Shown here piece by piece: positions 1 to 7,271 of a DNA stretch of 8,772 nucleotides. Source of the stretch: Candidatus Woesearchaeota archaeon CG10_big_fil_rev_8_21_14_0_10_32_24. Lineage in GTDB: Archaea > Nanobdellota > Nanobdellia > Woesearchaeales > GW2011-AR9. Made by a program: the position numbers and the translations under genes. How positions within the stretch are numbered: the first letter of the stretch is position 1; every line of letters starts with the position of its first letter. Location of the stretch: assembly GCA_002763025.1 (NCBI GenBank), contig PCYG01000010.1, positions 1 through 8,772 on the forward strand. Reading direction: 5' to 3'. Below the pieces are notes generated by a model, which had not been told where the DNA came from, ran no database searches, and was given only the letters and a program-made list of their open reading frames with translations.

Positions 1-1
1 T

Positions 2-3000
2 CTAACTGGATCCTATCAAGATTTTGAAGCTGTACCTTTAACATTTCAAATTAAAGAAAAGGAAGGTTTGATTAGAAATTTACTTCTTACAACGGCAGAA
101 GGAGAATGTTCGGCCGATGGAAATGAAAAAGAACCTTTAGACTTTTATCTTTCTCCTGTTCAAGGGAAAGAAGAACTTCAATTAAATTGGAAAAAACCCT
201 GTAAAGAAGTTCTTGGATATAAAATTACGAGAAATCATGGTGACAAAGAAGAAGCAATGTTTGAAGCGTCTCCTTTAGATGAATTGTTTATTGATGCCGG
301 TGTAAACTGGAACAAACAATATACCTATAAAATTATTGCATTGTATAGTAAGGATCGTCAATCTAAACCTGTACAATCTGCCGAATTATCCCCTGGAAAT
401 GAAGTCTGTGGGGAAAAATATGATCAAACTGCAAAAAAATGGAAATCTTTTTGTCAAGTTGAAAATAAGAAAACCGTATTCACATGCAATGCACAAAATC
501 AATTAGTTGATGCATTAAATTGTGGGAGTCAAGGAGAATCATTTTTCTGTGCACCCCTTAATGAAAATATAGCGGAATGTAAAAGTGCGGGAGTATGTAC
601 TTCTGGTGCAACACCTTTTGGTTTATTTGCAAATAGAGCTATTTGTTATGGTGGAAATTCTGTAGAAAATCCAGAAAACTTTTGTTATTACGATTATTCA
701 AATTCAATTTCTGATCAATGTAATAGCTGTACAAAAGTAGAATCTTGTTTTGATTATCAACGTAAAGATGCCTGTGAAATTAATAATTGTGTATCTTCCG
801 CTTGTGAATGGGTAGATGTTGCACAAAACACACAATTAATTGATTATGGATTAATTGGTTTTCCTACAACAGTCACAAAAGAAACAGGTGCAGGATTTTG
901 TACTACACAAGATTATCAAAAAGATGATTTATGTAGTTTATGTGGAAGTGCAGCAGATTTATTTGAAAATGCTTTTTGTACCGCAGATGTGTGTTCTGCA
1001 TTAGGACAATGTTTCTCCACAAAAGGATTGACTGATTGTTCATCATGTGGGGAAGTTCCAACAACTGTTGCAAATTGTTATACCTATGGAACTCAATTAG
1101 AATGTAAGGGTAATAATGGGAAAGACCAATGTGAATGGAATACCTGTTCATGGTTAGGTGGCATAGATGGTGGAAGTTGTGTCAAAGATTCAAACAATGA
1201 TCAAAAAGACGATTGTAATAATTTTTTAGGTGCTGAGGTCGTTTCTTGTAGAATTGACAATTCTCCTCCAGAAACAGTTATTGAAGGATCACATTTAATT
1301 TCCTTACAAAAACCAACGTTAACATTTATTGCAGATGATTCTAAACACCAGTATACAAGTCAACAAAATGCATTAGGCTTATTTGGATATTGTTTAGATT
1401 CAACAGATCCTAATGCACCTAGTAGTTGTGTAGATAAAGATGGCAAGGATGCATTCATTGAGAAACCATTTCCCGGACTTGCCAATAAAGAAACAATTAT
1501 TGTTGATGTATTAGATGCCTTGAAAAATAAAATTGTAAATGGCGAAAATTATGTGTTGAAATATTATGCAGAAGACAAATATGGTAATCGGGAAAATACA
1601 AAAGAAACTTTTATCTTTGTAGATAATGTAGCACCAGAATTTGAAATTTCTGAGGACATTCAAACAACTGATAGTTCCACTGTATTAGAAACATATTTAC
1701 AAGGTATGAATGAACCAATGAGTTGTGAATTTACATTGACACAAGTTCTTCCATCTGGGGAACAATCAAAAATTACATTAGGACAAGACATTCAACAGAA
1801 AAAAGTATTGTATACGGAGTTGAAAGGAATTAAGTATGCGTTAGAAGTTGCATGTACAGATAATGCAGGTAACGAACAATCAAAAATAAAAGAATTTACA
1901 TTTGACTTAGAACCAACGATTGATATTGTCGATCCTCCTTTATTTGGTGTGGTATCAACTGAGGACATTATATTTAAAGCAAAAACAGAAGTTGGTGCAA
2001 CGTGTGAATTGTTTTCATTTGAATCCGGCGTATGGGAAAAGAGGGCAGATTTCATTACTGATGAAACTGGTAAAGAACATCAAACTATCAGTATTAAAGT
2101 TCCCGGTGAACGAACATATGCCGCAGAACATAAAATAGTATGTAAGGAATTATATGTTCAGAAGCAATACGAAGATTATTATCATTTCACTGTAGATTTC
2201 ACGCCGTCCGCAGTTCAAGCAGTTGTCAAAGAAGAAACAAGAGAGGAACGATTTTTAGGATCAAATTGGGAAACCACATTTGTAAAATCACCTGTACTAG
2301 GATTTGAATGTAAGGATGCGGCATGTGAAAAGATTTTCTATTGTACGGGTTCATCTTGTTCTGTTGCACCTTCAAATCAATATCAAGAATATACTACCGA
2401 ATTAACTTTAGATAAAAGTACACATGTGTGTTATTATGGCGTTGATCAAAGTTTAAATCAGCCAACCTTTGCGGATTGTGGAGATATTTTTATTGAAGGA
2501 TATGGGATAGAATTGAAAAATCCAGAAGCACATTATTTCGGTGTGGAGCAATGGGGAATTTCAAAAGAACCAAGTTTTGATGTTGTTTTTACAACTAAAG
2601 TTCCAACAGTGGAATGTAGGTATGATACAAATAGTAATTTCAAATATCACGATGCTCCTGGATTCAAAGTTCTCAAACCAAATGCACAACAAGAATATAC
2701 CATTGAAAAATTTCCAGAAAGTAGTGGTGGTTCTGCATTTTCAGCAGGCACAGTGAAAAAGTTATATGTTGTATGTCAGAATAAAAATGGGGATCTTGGA
2801 CCAGAACAAGAATTATTTTTATCTTATGACACTTCAAATCCAAAAGCACAAAATTTTGTGGGAAATCCTAATCCTTTAATTGAAGGAACAAAAGTAATAT
2901 TGAGTATTAACACAGATGATAAAACATTATGTAAATTCAGCGACAAAGGTCATGACATATATGAATTAATGAACTTTGCATTCCCTGGTGCTGAATCAGA

Positions 3001-4963
3001 TCTTCCTGGCGTTAAATCTAGTTATAAAAAGAAATTACATGAAACACATTATGTTCCTTATTATGTCAATAACTTCCAAGGTTTAAAAAATACAATTGAA
3101 TTGACCTCAATGTGTAAAAATGCAGCGGGTGGATTCTCCGAATTACAAAAATTAACATTAAACATTGATTACACTTTACTCGGAGGTATTACTAAAATAA
3201 CCCCGCAAGATGCATTTGTAAATACAGATACCATCCAAATTCATGTTGAAACAAGTAAAAATGCATTATGTAAAATCAAACAAGAAAATAATCTTGTCAC
3301 CATGCAAGGAGCTGGTGGAAGATCGCATACATTAAACATTCCTTCTCTTCTTGGAAGTCACCAATTTCCAATTGTATGTACAATGGGAGAACATCAAGTT
3401 GATGGAAAAGCATCCTATACTTTAGATAAAACAAAACCAATTATTTCAAAAGTAAACAGCGGACTTTATTCATGTGGTAAATCTGAAATTAGTGTATATC
3501 CAGTTGTAGATGAAAATGTCAGTGCATTTTTTTATGAGGTCTATAGTAAATCTGGTGTGCAAATAGTGCCAGAGAATACGACCAGTTTTTCATTTGGACA
3601 AAAAACACCTAGTACAACAAATTTAGGAACACTTATTTTCCAAGGATCCACGGATGGTACAAAAGTTATTAAAGTACCTGCCGGAAATTTGACTGAAGGA
3701 GAAACTTATCAGATTAAAGTAAAGGCAGTAGATTTGGCAGGGAATGAAGGGGAGTTTACAATGAGTTCAGGTGTATCTATTACATCCGGTAATGAATCTA
3801 TATGTAAAAGTACAAAACTTCCCGGTGTGGAAGTTCTTAAAACCGAAACGTGTAAAGAAACAAAATTCTTCTTAGAATGTAATTCTCTTGTTGGTTGTGG
3901 TGATATAAATTATGGTGTAAGTACATCTGTCAGTGCTTGTGCTCCTAATTCAACTTATACAGGAGTTCCACTTTCCGTATCAGAAACAAATGTTGTATGT
4001 TATGATGCTATTGATAATATTGGGAATGAGTTTAAAGGAACACATACTGTTACATTTAGTGATGCAGATGGTGATGGAATCTCAGATGTATGTCCTGATA
4101 AATGTGCAAATACTCAAAAAGGAAAAATTGCAGATGATCAAGGATGTTCTTCCGATCAAAGTCCTGAAGGAGAAAAGAAAGATACAGATGGTGACGGATT
4201 AACAGATTTATTTGAGCAAACATATAATAGGGAAAATTGCGTTTTAGAATATTTAGCTAAAGATTCAGATTTAAATGGAGTGCCAGATGGATCCGAAGAT
4301 TATGATACTGATGGATTTTCTAATTTCCAAGAACAAACACAATTACAAGACCCTTGTCAAGCAGATACTCAATCAGATACTACTGAAGATTCTGACTTCC
4401 CTGTAATTCCAAGTGGGCCTTCAAGCGGTGATACTAATGTATTGGCATGGGTTTTACTTATTATGGGATTATTATCCATGATTGGTAGTGCAGGATATTT
4501 AGTTTATTATTACAAATATTCAGGAACTAAAAGCACCGGAGGGATAATGAGGCCGGGTCCAGGACAGAGAACAACAGGACCACAAGGATTACAATCATCA
4601 CCTCAAACAAATTTATTTAAAGATTTATTTAGAGGACGTCAGAAAGCCATTCAAGGTCAAAAACATAAATCTTTGTTTGGTGATTTCACAGAAAAATCTA
4701 AAGAAATACCTCATGTAGGGGATCTTTTGAAAGGGAGTAGTGGAAATATGTTAGATAAATTACATGGTATTGCACAGAAATATGTTGAACATAAAGATGA
4801 AATTAGTCCTGGCCTTAAAAAAGATGAAAAAGGAATATTTGGAAAATTAGAAAGTATTGCTAAAAAGACTAAAGACAAAAAAATTAATGAAGTTGTAGGG
4901 AAGGATGAAGCAAAAGATATTTTTACTAAATTAAAATCACTTTCTAAAAAGAGGAAAGAATGA
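2..4963 (+). CDS. Giant anchored surface protein with FnIII, Cys-rich, Ig-like and calcium-binding repeats (5' partial)
   Basis: This is a predicted type I membrane protein displayed on the cell surface; 1653 codons are visible. The frame is open to the left edge, so an apparent TTG start at 68 is internal and the N-terminus and signal peptide are missing. Counting from the codon at 2, residues 44-131 resemble a fibronectin type III domain. Residues 136-416 carry 30 cysteines. Residues about 422-1353 form successive Ig-like beta domains with phrases such as CTDNAGNE and VDNVAP. Residues 1354-1444 hold four DxDxDG-type calcium-binding repeats. Residues 1481-1504 are one membrane helix, followed by a 149-residue lysine-rich tail, presumably cytoplasmic. 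The stop overlaps the next gene's start (ATGA), which places it in an operon with four pilin-like genes. Adhesin, receptor or cell-envelope scaffold are all possible; I recognise the architecture but no named family. Confidence 0.93.
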   Translation, partial: LTGSYQDFEAVPLTFQIKEKEGLIRNLLLTTAEGECSADGNEKEPLDFYLSPVQGKEELQLNWKKPCKEVLGYKITRNHGDKEEAMFEASPLDELFIDAGVNWNKQYTYKIIALYSKDRQSKPVQSAELSPGNEVCGEKYDQTAKKWKSFCQVENKKTVFTCNAQNQLVDALNCGSQGESFFCAPLNENIAECKSAGVCTSGATPFGLFANRAICYGGNSVENPENFCYYDYSNSISDQCNSCTKVESCFDYQRKDACEINNCVSSACEWVDVAQNTQLIDYGLIGFPTTVTKETGAGFCTTQDYQKDDLCSLCGSAADLFENAFCTADVCSALGQCFSTKGLTDCSSCGEVPTTVANCYTYGTQLECKGNNGKDQCEWNTCSWLGGIDGGSCVKDSNNDQKDDCNNFLGAEVVSCRIDNSPPETVIEGSHLISLQKPTLTFIADDSKHQYTSQQNALGLFGYCLDSTDPNAPSSCVDKDGKDAFIEKPFPGLANKETIIVDVLDALKNKIVNGENYVLKYYAEDKYGNRENTKETFIFVDNVAPEFEISEDIQTTDSSTVLETYLQGMNEPMSCEFTLTQVLPSGEQSKITLGQDIQQKKVLYTELKGIKYALEVACTDNAGNEQSKIKEFTFDLEPTIDIVDPPLFGVVSTEDIIFKAKTEVGATCELFSFESGVWEKRADFITDETGKEHQTISIKVPGERTYAAEHKIVCKELYVQKQYEDYYHFTVDFTPSAVQAVVKEETREERFLGSNWETTFVKSPVLGFECKDAACEKIFYCTGSSCSVAPSNQYQEYTTELTLDKSTHVCYYGVDQSLNQPTFADCGDIFIEGYGIELKNPEAHYFGVEQWGISKEPSFDVVFTTKVPTVECRYDTNSNFKYHDAPGFKVLKPNAQQEYTIEKFPESSGGSAFSAGTVKKLYVVCQNKNGDLGPEQELFLSYDTSNPKAQNFVGNPNPLIEGTKVILSINTDDKTLCKFSDKGHDIYELMNFAFPGAESDLPGVKSSYKKKLHETHYVPYYVNNFQGLKNTIELTSMCKNAAGGFSELQKLTLNIDYTLLGGITKITPQDAFVNTDTIQIHVETSKNALCKIKQENNLVTMQGAGGRSHTLNIPSLLGSHQFPIVCTMGEHQVDGKASYTLDKTKPIISKVNSGLYSCGKSEISVYPVVDENVSAFFYEVYSKSGVQIVPENTTSFSFGQKTPSTTNLGTLIFQGSTDGTKVIKVPAGNLTEGETYQIKVKAVDLAGNEGEFTMSSGVSITSGNESICKSTKLPGVEVLKTETCKETKFFLECNSLVGCGDINYGVSTSVSACAPNSTYTGVPLSVSETNVVCYDAIDNIGNEFKGTHTVTFSDADGDGISDVCPDKCANTQKGKIADDQGCSSDQSPEGEKKDTDGDGLTDLFEQTYNRENCVLEYLAKDSDLNGVPDGSEDYDTDGFSNFQEQTQLQDPCQADTQSDTTEDSDFPVIPSGPSSGDTNVLAWVLLIMGLLSMIGSAGYLVYYYKYSGTKSTGGIMRPGPGQRTTGPQGLQSSPQTNLFKDLFRGRQKAIQGQKHKSLFGDFTEKSKEIPHVGDLLKGSSGNMLDKLHGIAQKYVEHKDEISPGLKKDEKGIFGKLESIAKKTKDKKINEVVGKDEAKDIFTKLKSLSKKRKE
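131..394 (+). other. Fibronectin type III-like domain
   Basis: This encodes residues 44-131 of the visible giant protein. A proline-rich start is followed by an alternating hydrophobic strand with a conserved Trp (LQLNWKKP). A tyrosine-containing strand follows (GYKITRN), and then the YTYKIIALYS strand and an SxP-type exit, which is the usual FnIII order of landmarks. Such domains commonly act as spacers or ligand-binding modules in extracellular proteins. The call rests on pattern recognition alone. Confidence 0.6.
407..1249 (+). other. Cys-rich extracellular block (30 cysteines in 281 residues)
   Basis: This encodes residues 136-416 of the giant protein and is probably cross-linked by disulfides outside the cell. 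Two stretches share one pattern: CxxC, then C[FY]xY, then C and CEW. The first starts at CNSC (about 722) and the second at CSSC (about 1040), and a CSLC segment lies between them. The cysteine spacing suggests small repeated knots rather than a metal site. I know of no named domain that matches with certainty. Confidence 0.7.
1265..4060 (+). other. Tandem Ig-like beta-sandwich region
   Basis: This encodes residues about 422-1353. Several domains of roughly 90-150 residues recur. Each tends to have an early Cys in a T/A-x-C-x-[FY/KI] strand and a late Cys in a Y.v.C.n..G strand, and ends with a D-x-x-P hinge into the next (VDNVAPEF, DTSNPKA, DKTKPII). The Cys pairs fit one intradomain disulfide per domain. 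The domains are too divergent to count exactly by eye; six to eight seems likely. They probably form a long stalk. Confidence 0.65.
4061..4333 (+). other. Thrombospondin type 3-like calcium-binding repeats
   Basis: Four acidic loops of the DxDxDG type begin at 4061 (DADGDGISD), 4181 (DTDGDGLTD), 4262 (DSDLNGVPD) and 4304 (DTDGFSNFQ). The first two match the canonical calcium-coordinating pattern; the third has Leu-Asn in place of Gly-Asp, and the fourth is degenerate. A CPDKC segment between the first two is typical of TSP3 or OmpA-linked repeats. They lie immediately outside the membrane helix and probably form a calcium-stiffened juxtamembrane stalk. Confidence 0.85.
4442..4513 (+). other. 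C-terminal transmembrane anchor of the giant protein
   Basis: This is a run of 24 largely hydrophobic residues (residues 1481-1504) ending in a Tyr-rich edge and a lysine. It follows a short Ser/Asp/Pro stalk and precedes a strongly basic tail. The positive-inside rule puts the large N-terminal part outside the cell and the 149-residue tail in the cytoplasm. Confidence 0.9.
4951..4954 (+). promoter_or_regulatory. Shine-Dalgarno-like GAGG before the first pilin-like gene
   Basis: GAGG lies 5 nt before the ATG at 4960, inside the end of the giant gene. With the ATGA overlap it fits translation by reinitiation or coupling. Only four bases match, so it is weak on its own. Confidence 0.4.
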
Positions 4964-5466
4964 ACAAGAAGGGTATGGCCATTAATCAGGTATTTGTATT
5001 TATGATTGCAGGTTTAATATTTGCATTAATTTTAATTTTTGGATATCAAGCAATCTCTGGGTTTATTGATACAGGAGAAGCTGTTCTATTTACAAAATTC
5101 AAAACTTCAATTGAAGCAGATGTCCAGAAAATTCATACTGATTTTGGATCTATTAGAAAAAAGTCTTATACGTTACCTTCAGGATATGAAGAAGTGTGTT
5201 TTGTTAATATGGATAGGCCGTATCCTGCGGATTGTAGTATTGGCTTATTAGCCTGTGATACCTGGAAAACGTCTGAGGGATATAAAAGTATAGATCAGAA
5301 TGTGTTTTTGAAACCTTCTGCACCTGCAATAAAAGTTGCACCCATTACATTAACAGATGGAGAAGATAAACCTCAAGATTCCCTCTGTATCAAACTCGTA
5401 AGTGGAGTTTTTACAATTATTTTAGAAGGAAAAGGTGACCATGCAGTGATTTCACCAGTATCATAA
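4960..5466 (+). CDS. Pilin-like protein 1, class III signal sequence (168 aa)
   Basis: This is a predicted type IV pilin-like membrane protein. The leader is only five residues (MNKKG), with cleavage expected after G5. A hydrophobic helix at residues 11-32 would be the assembly and membrane segment. The +1 residue is Met rather than the usual Gln or Ala. The globular part has four cysteines (80, 92, 99, 143), two possible disulfides, and a segment TLPSGYEEVCFVN. I associate such 'LP..vCFvn' segments with uncharacterised DPANN pilin-like proteins, but from memory only. The start is fixed by the 4-nt overlap with the upstream stop and the GAGG 5 nt before it. It is the first of four consecutive genes of this general design. 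A plain N-terminally anchored membrane protein is the alternative reading. Confidence 0.88.
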   Translation: MNKKGMAINQVFVFMIAGLIFALILIFGYQAISGFIDTGEAVLFTKFKTSIEADVQKIHTDFGSIRKKSYTLPSGYEEVCFVNMDRPYPADCSIGLLACDTWKTSEGYKSIDQNVFLKPSAPAIKVAPITLTDGEDKPQDSLCIKLVSGVFTIILEGKGDHAVISPVS

Positions 5467-5483
5467 TTTTACCAGTATCATAA
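5454..5483 (+). repeat. 13-bp direct repeat spanning a stop codon
   Basis: ACCAGTATCATAA occurs at 5454-5466 and again at 5471-5483, separated by TTTT. The first copy contains the last codons and TAA stop of pilin-like gene 1; the second fills almost the whole gap before the ATG at 5485. It looks like a recent short tandem duplication rather than a regulatory site. Confidence 0.85.
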
Positions 5484-5484
5484 A

Positions 5485-6660
5485 ATGGCAAACAAAAAAC
5501 AAAAACCCACAGTTTTTGAGCGTTCTCATTCAAAGAAAGGTCAAGTTCAAATAACTGTTAATTGGATTTATATAGTCATTGCAGGCGCAGTAATTTTATT
5601 ATTTTTTACAGGTTTAGTTGTGAAGGGAAAAGATGCCGCAGAGAAAAATATTGCAGAGGATGTAGTTCAAGTAATGGGAAATGTGTTTACAGGTGCAGGT
5701 GTTTCTGAAAAAACAAAAAATCGTATTGAAACAAGTGGGCTTGCAGAATTCACATTTCAATTTACATGTACAGAAGGTGTAAGTACATTTGGAATCAAGG
5801 ATAAAACCAGTTCAGTTCAAGATACCACACAACCAACATTTTCACCAGAAGAAATAAAGACTACTAGACTGTTGTTGTGGAGTTTACCTTACAAATTACC
5901 TTATAAAATTGTAGATTTATTATTTGTAACATCTATTAATACAAAATATTTTTTGATTGCATATGATGATATAGATTTTGTGAATGAATTCGATACTGCA
6001 ACAGATGATACTGATAAAACCATGAAAATTAATTGGCAATCTATTACAAATTTGGATGAAGTGGATCCTCAAGGAAATTTTCAAATTCGCATTGTGGATT
6101 TAGATGGTATTTATGTGAAGGATAATGGGGATGTGCCTGAAAAAGTACAAGCCTTAGCAGATGAAAAAGTAACCGCAGTAACTTTTTTGTCTGGAAACTT
6201 AGGACAATACTATCAAAAGCAAGGAATCGTGTGGATTAAAAAAGGAAAACCAGTAGAAATCATTTCCTTGGGTGGAAAAAGAGACGCGGCAAAATATGCT
6301 GCAATTTTTGCACAAGATGGTGACCAATATAATTGTAATATGCTTAAGGCATTTAAGAGATTAAGTTTGGTGAATCAAGTGTATCAAGGAAAATTAAAGG
6401 ACTTACAAACTTACTATACTGACAACTCTCAATTATCATTAACAAAAGCAAGTTGTTATGGTTTAGCAGGTATAGAAGGTTTCGCATTTGAGCAGAATAT
6501 GAAAAATGAATTAGACGCATTTCAAGGCAAAATTGAAACTTGTGTTTTTCAATCAAAGGAAGGTTTGACTTCCACATCATGTCAAGATTTTGTGGGATAT
6601 GCACATGCTGTAAGTAATATTAACCAAGAATTACAATCGGAATGTATTCCCTTATATTAA
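5485..6660 (+). CDS. Pilin-like protein 2, large, class III signal sequence (391 aa)
   Basis: This is a predicted type IV pilin-like protein, far larger than a major pilin (usually about 100-200 residues), so a minor or tip subunit is more likely. The leader is 19 residues, ending SKKG before Q20; the hydrophobic helix is residues 27-46. Six cysteines (95, 284, 324, 353, 366, 387) give an even number for disulfides. A central segment around residues 119-150 (FSPEEIK, WSLPYKLP, LLFVTS) looks like a family signature I recall from uncharacterised DPANN proteins. The C-terminus, with a Cys five residues from the end, also looks conserved. The ATG at 5485 is 18 nt after the previous stop and has no Shine-Dalgarno match. 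The protein shares an unusual leader motif with the next gene. No catalytic motif was seen. Confidence 0.9.
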   Translation: MANKKQKPTVFERSHSKKGQVQITVNWIYIVIAGAVILLFFTGLVVKGKDAAEKNIAEDVVQVMGNVFTGAGVSEKTKNRIETSGLAEFTFQFTCTEGVSTFGIKDKTSSVQDTTQPTFSPEEIKTTRLLLWSLPYKLPYKIVDLLFVTSINTKYFLIAYDDIDFVNEFDTATDDTDKTMKINWQSITNLDEVDPQGNFQIRIVDLDGIYVKDNGDVPEKVQALADEKVTAVTFLSGNLGQYYQKQGIVWIKKGKPVEIISLGGKRDAAKYAAIFAQDGDQYNCNMLKAFKRLSLVNQVYQGKLKDLQTYYTDNSQLSLTKASCYGLAGIEGFAFEQNMKNELDAFQGKIETCVFQSKEGLTSTSCQDFVGYAHAVSNINQELQSECIPLY

Positions 6661-6664
6661 AGGA

Positions 6665-6672
6665 TATAAATA
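6665..6672 (+). promoter_or_regulatory. TATA-like box between pilin-like genes 2 and 3
   Basis: TATAAATA lies in the short gap after the stop at 6660. An archaeal TATA box would place transcription start about 25 nt downstream, near 6692-6698, and the first ATG after that is 6714. It could be an internal promoter that yields a shorter product, but in DNA this AT-rich such octamers occur by chance. Confidence 0.2.
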
Positions 6673-6677
6673 TTAAA

Positions 6678-7271
6678 ATGAAATTAGAAAGAAAAAAACA
6701 ACAAAAATCAAAGATGCACAAAATTCATAATTTTGGCACACCAGAAAGTTCTAAAAAATTTCTCGGTGTTTTTGAGCTTTCTCAATCGAGAAAGGGACAG
6801 GTACAAATGACAGAAACTATTGCTGTACTTTTCATTTTTTTTATTTTGATTGTTTTTGGAATTTCCCTTTTTTATCAGTATTCTAAATCCTCTTTTCAAG
6901 CGCAACAAGAAGAATTGTTGGGAAAAAAAGCAATTGAAATCACTCTTAAAACCTTGTTTATTCCCGAATTAATGTGTACAAAAGGTGATGCCGAAGCTGA
7001 AGATAATTGTTTTGACATGATGAAAGTGCGTCATGCGGTGGATGTATTTGGTGAAAATAATTTAACTTATTTTGATACTTTTTCCTTTTCTAAAATTAGT
7101 TTATCTGAAATCTATCCTGGGAATGAAACTTATGTGTTGTACGATTTCCCTAAAAACGATTGGGAAAATACTGAAAAAACATTTTTTATTATTGCAATGA
7201 AAGATGAAGTAAAAGGTGAAGGTCAACCTTATTTCGGTATTGGCCGATTAGACATCGAGGTGTATTCATGA
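6678..7271 (+). CDS. Pilin-like protein 3, class III signal sequence (about 197 aa)
   Basis: This is a predicted type IV pilin-like membrane protein. I prefer the ATG at 6678: it lies 17 nt after the upstream stop and starts a very basic leader. The ATG at 6642 would overlap the previous gene by 19 nt and add 12 residues; the ATG at 6714 would shorten the leader to 28. With the 6678 start the leader is 40 residues, ending SRKG before a Gln, followed by a hydrophobic helix at residues 48-66 and then a Gln-rich helix continuation. The globular part has just two cysteines (100, 111), in PELMC and DNCFDMMKV, a pair I recall from related DPANN proteins. No start has a good Shine-Dalgarno site. The gene ends in an ATGA overlap with the next one. 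Role is inferred from the signal and context only. Confidence 0.85.
   Translation: MKLERKKQQKSKMHKIHNFGTPESSKKFLGVFELSQSRKGQVQMTETIAVLFIFFILIVFGISLFYQYSKSSFQAQQEELLGKKAIEITLKTLFIPELMCTKGDAEAEDNCFDMMKVRHAVDVFGENNLTYFDTFSFSKISLSEIYPGNETYVLYDFPKNDWENTEKTFFIIAMKDEVKGEGQPYFGIGRLDIEVYS
7257..7262 (+). promoter_or_regulatory. Strong ribosome binding site for pilin-like gene 4
   Basis: GAGGTG lies 5 nt before the ATG at 7268, within the end of the previous gene, and matches the archaeal anti-Shine-Dalgarno core over six bases. It is the best ribosome binding site in the window and fixes the start at 7268. Confidence 0.65.

Noticed and set aside
68..70. TTG as the start of the giant gene
   Set aside because: The frame is open through 22 further codons to the left edge, the translated residues look normal, and there is no ribosome binding site, so this TTG is an internal Leu codon.
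1792..2138. Open frames on both strands inside the giant gene (also near 903-1151, 2541-2756 and 3933-4202)
   Set aside because: They are low-complexity shadows of the real frame with no domain, no plausible start signal and no independent codon pattern.
5454..5483. Direct repeat as a CRISPR unit or attachment site
   Set aside because: There are only two 13-bp copies with a 4-bp spacer, and no integrase, tRNA or cas gene is nearby.
6353..6604. Minus-strand open frames opposite pilin-like genes 2-4 (also 6708-6908 and 7189-7437)
   Set aside because: Each lies wholly or mainly opposite a well-supported gene and has no recognisable protein feature.
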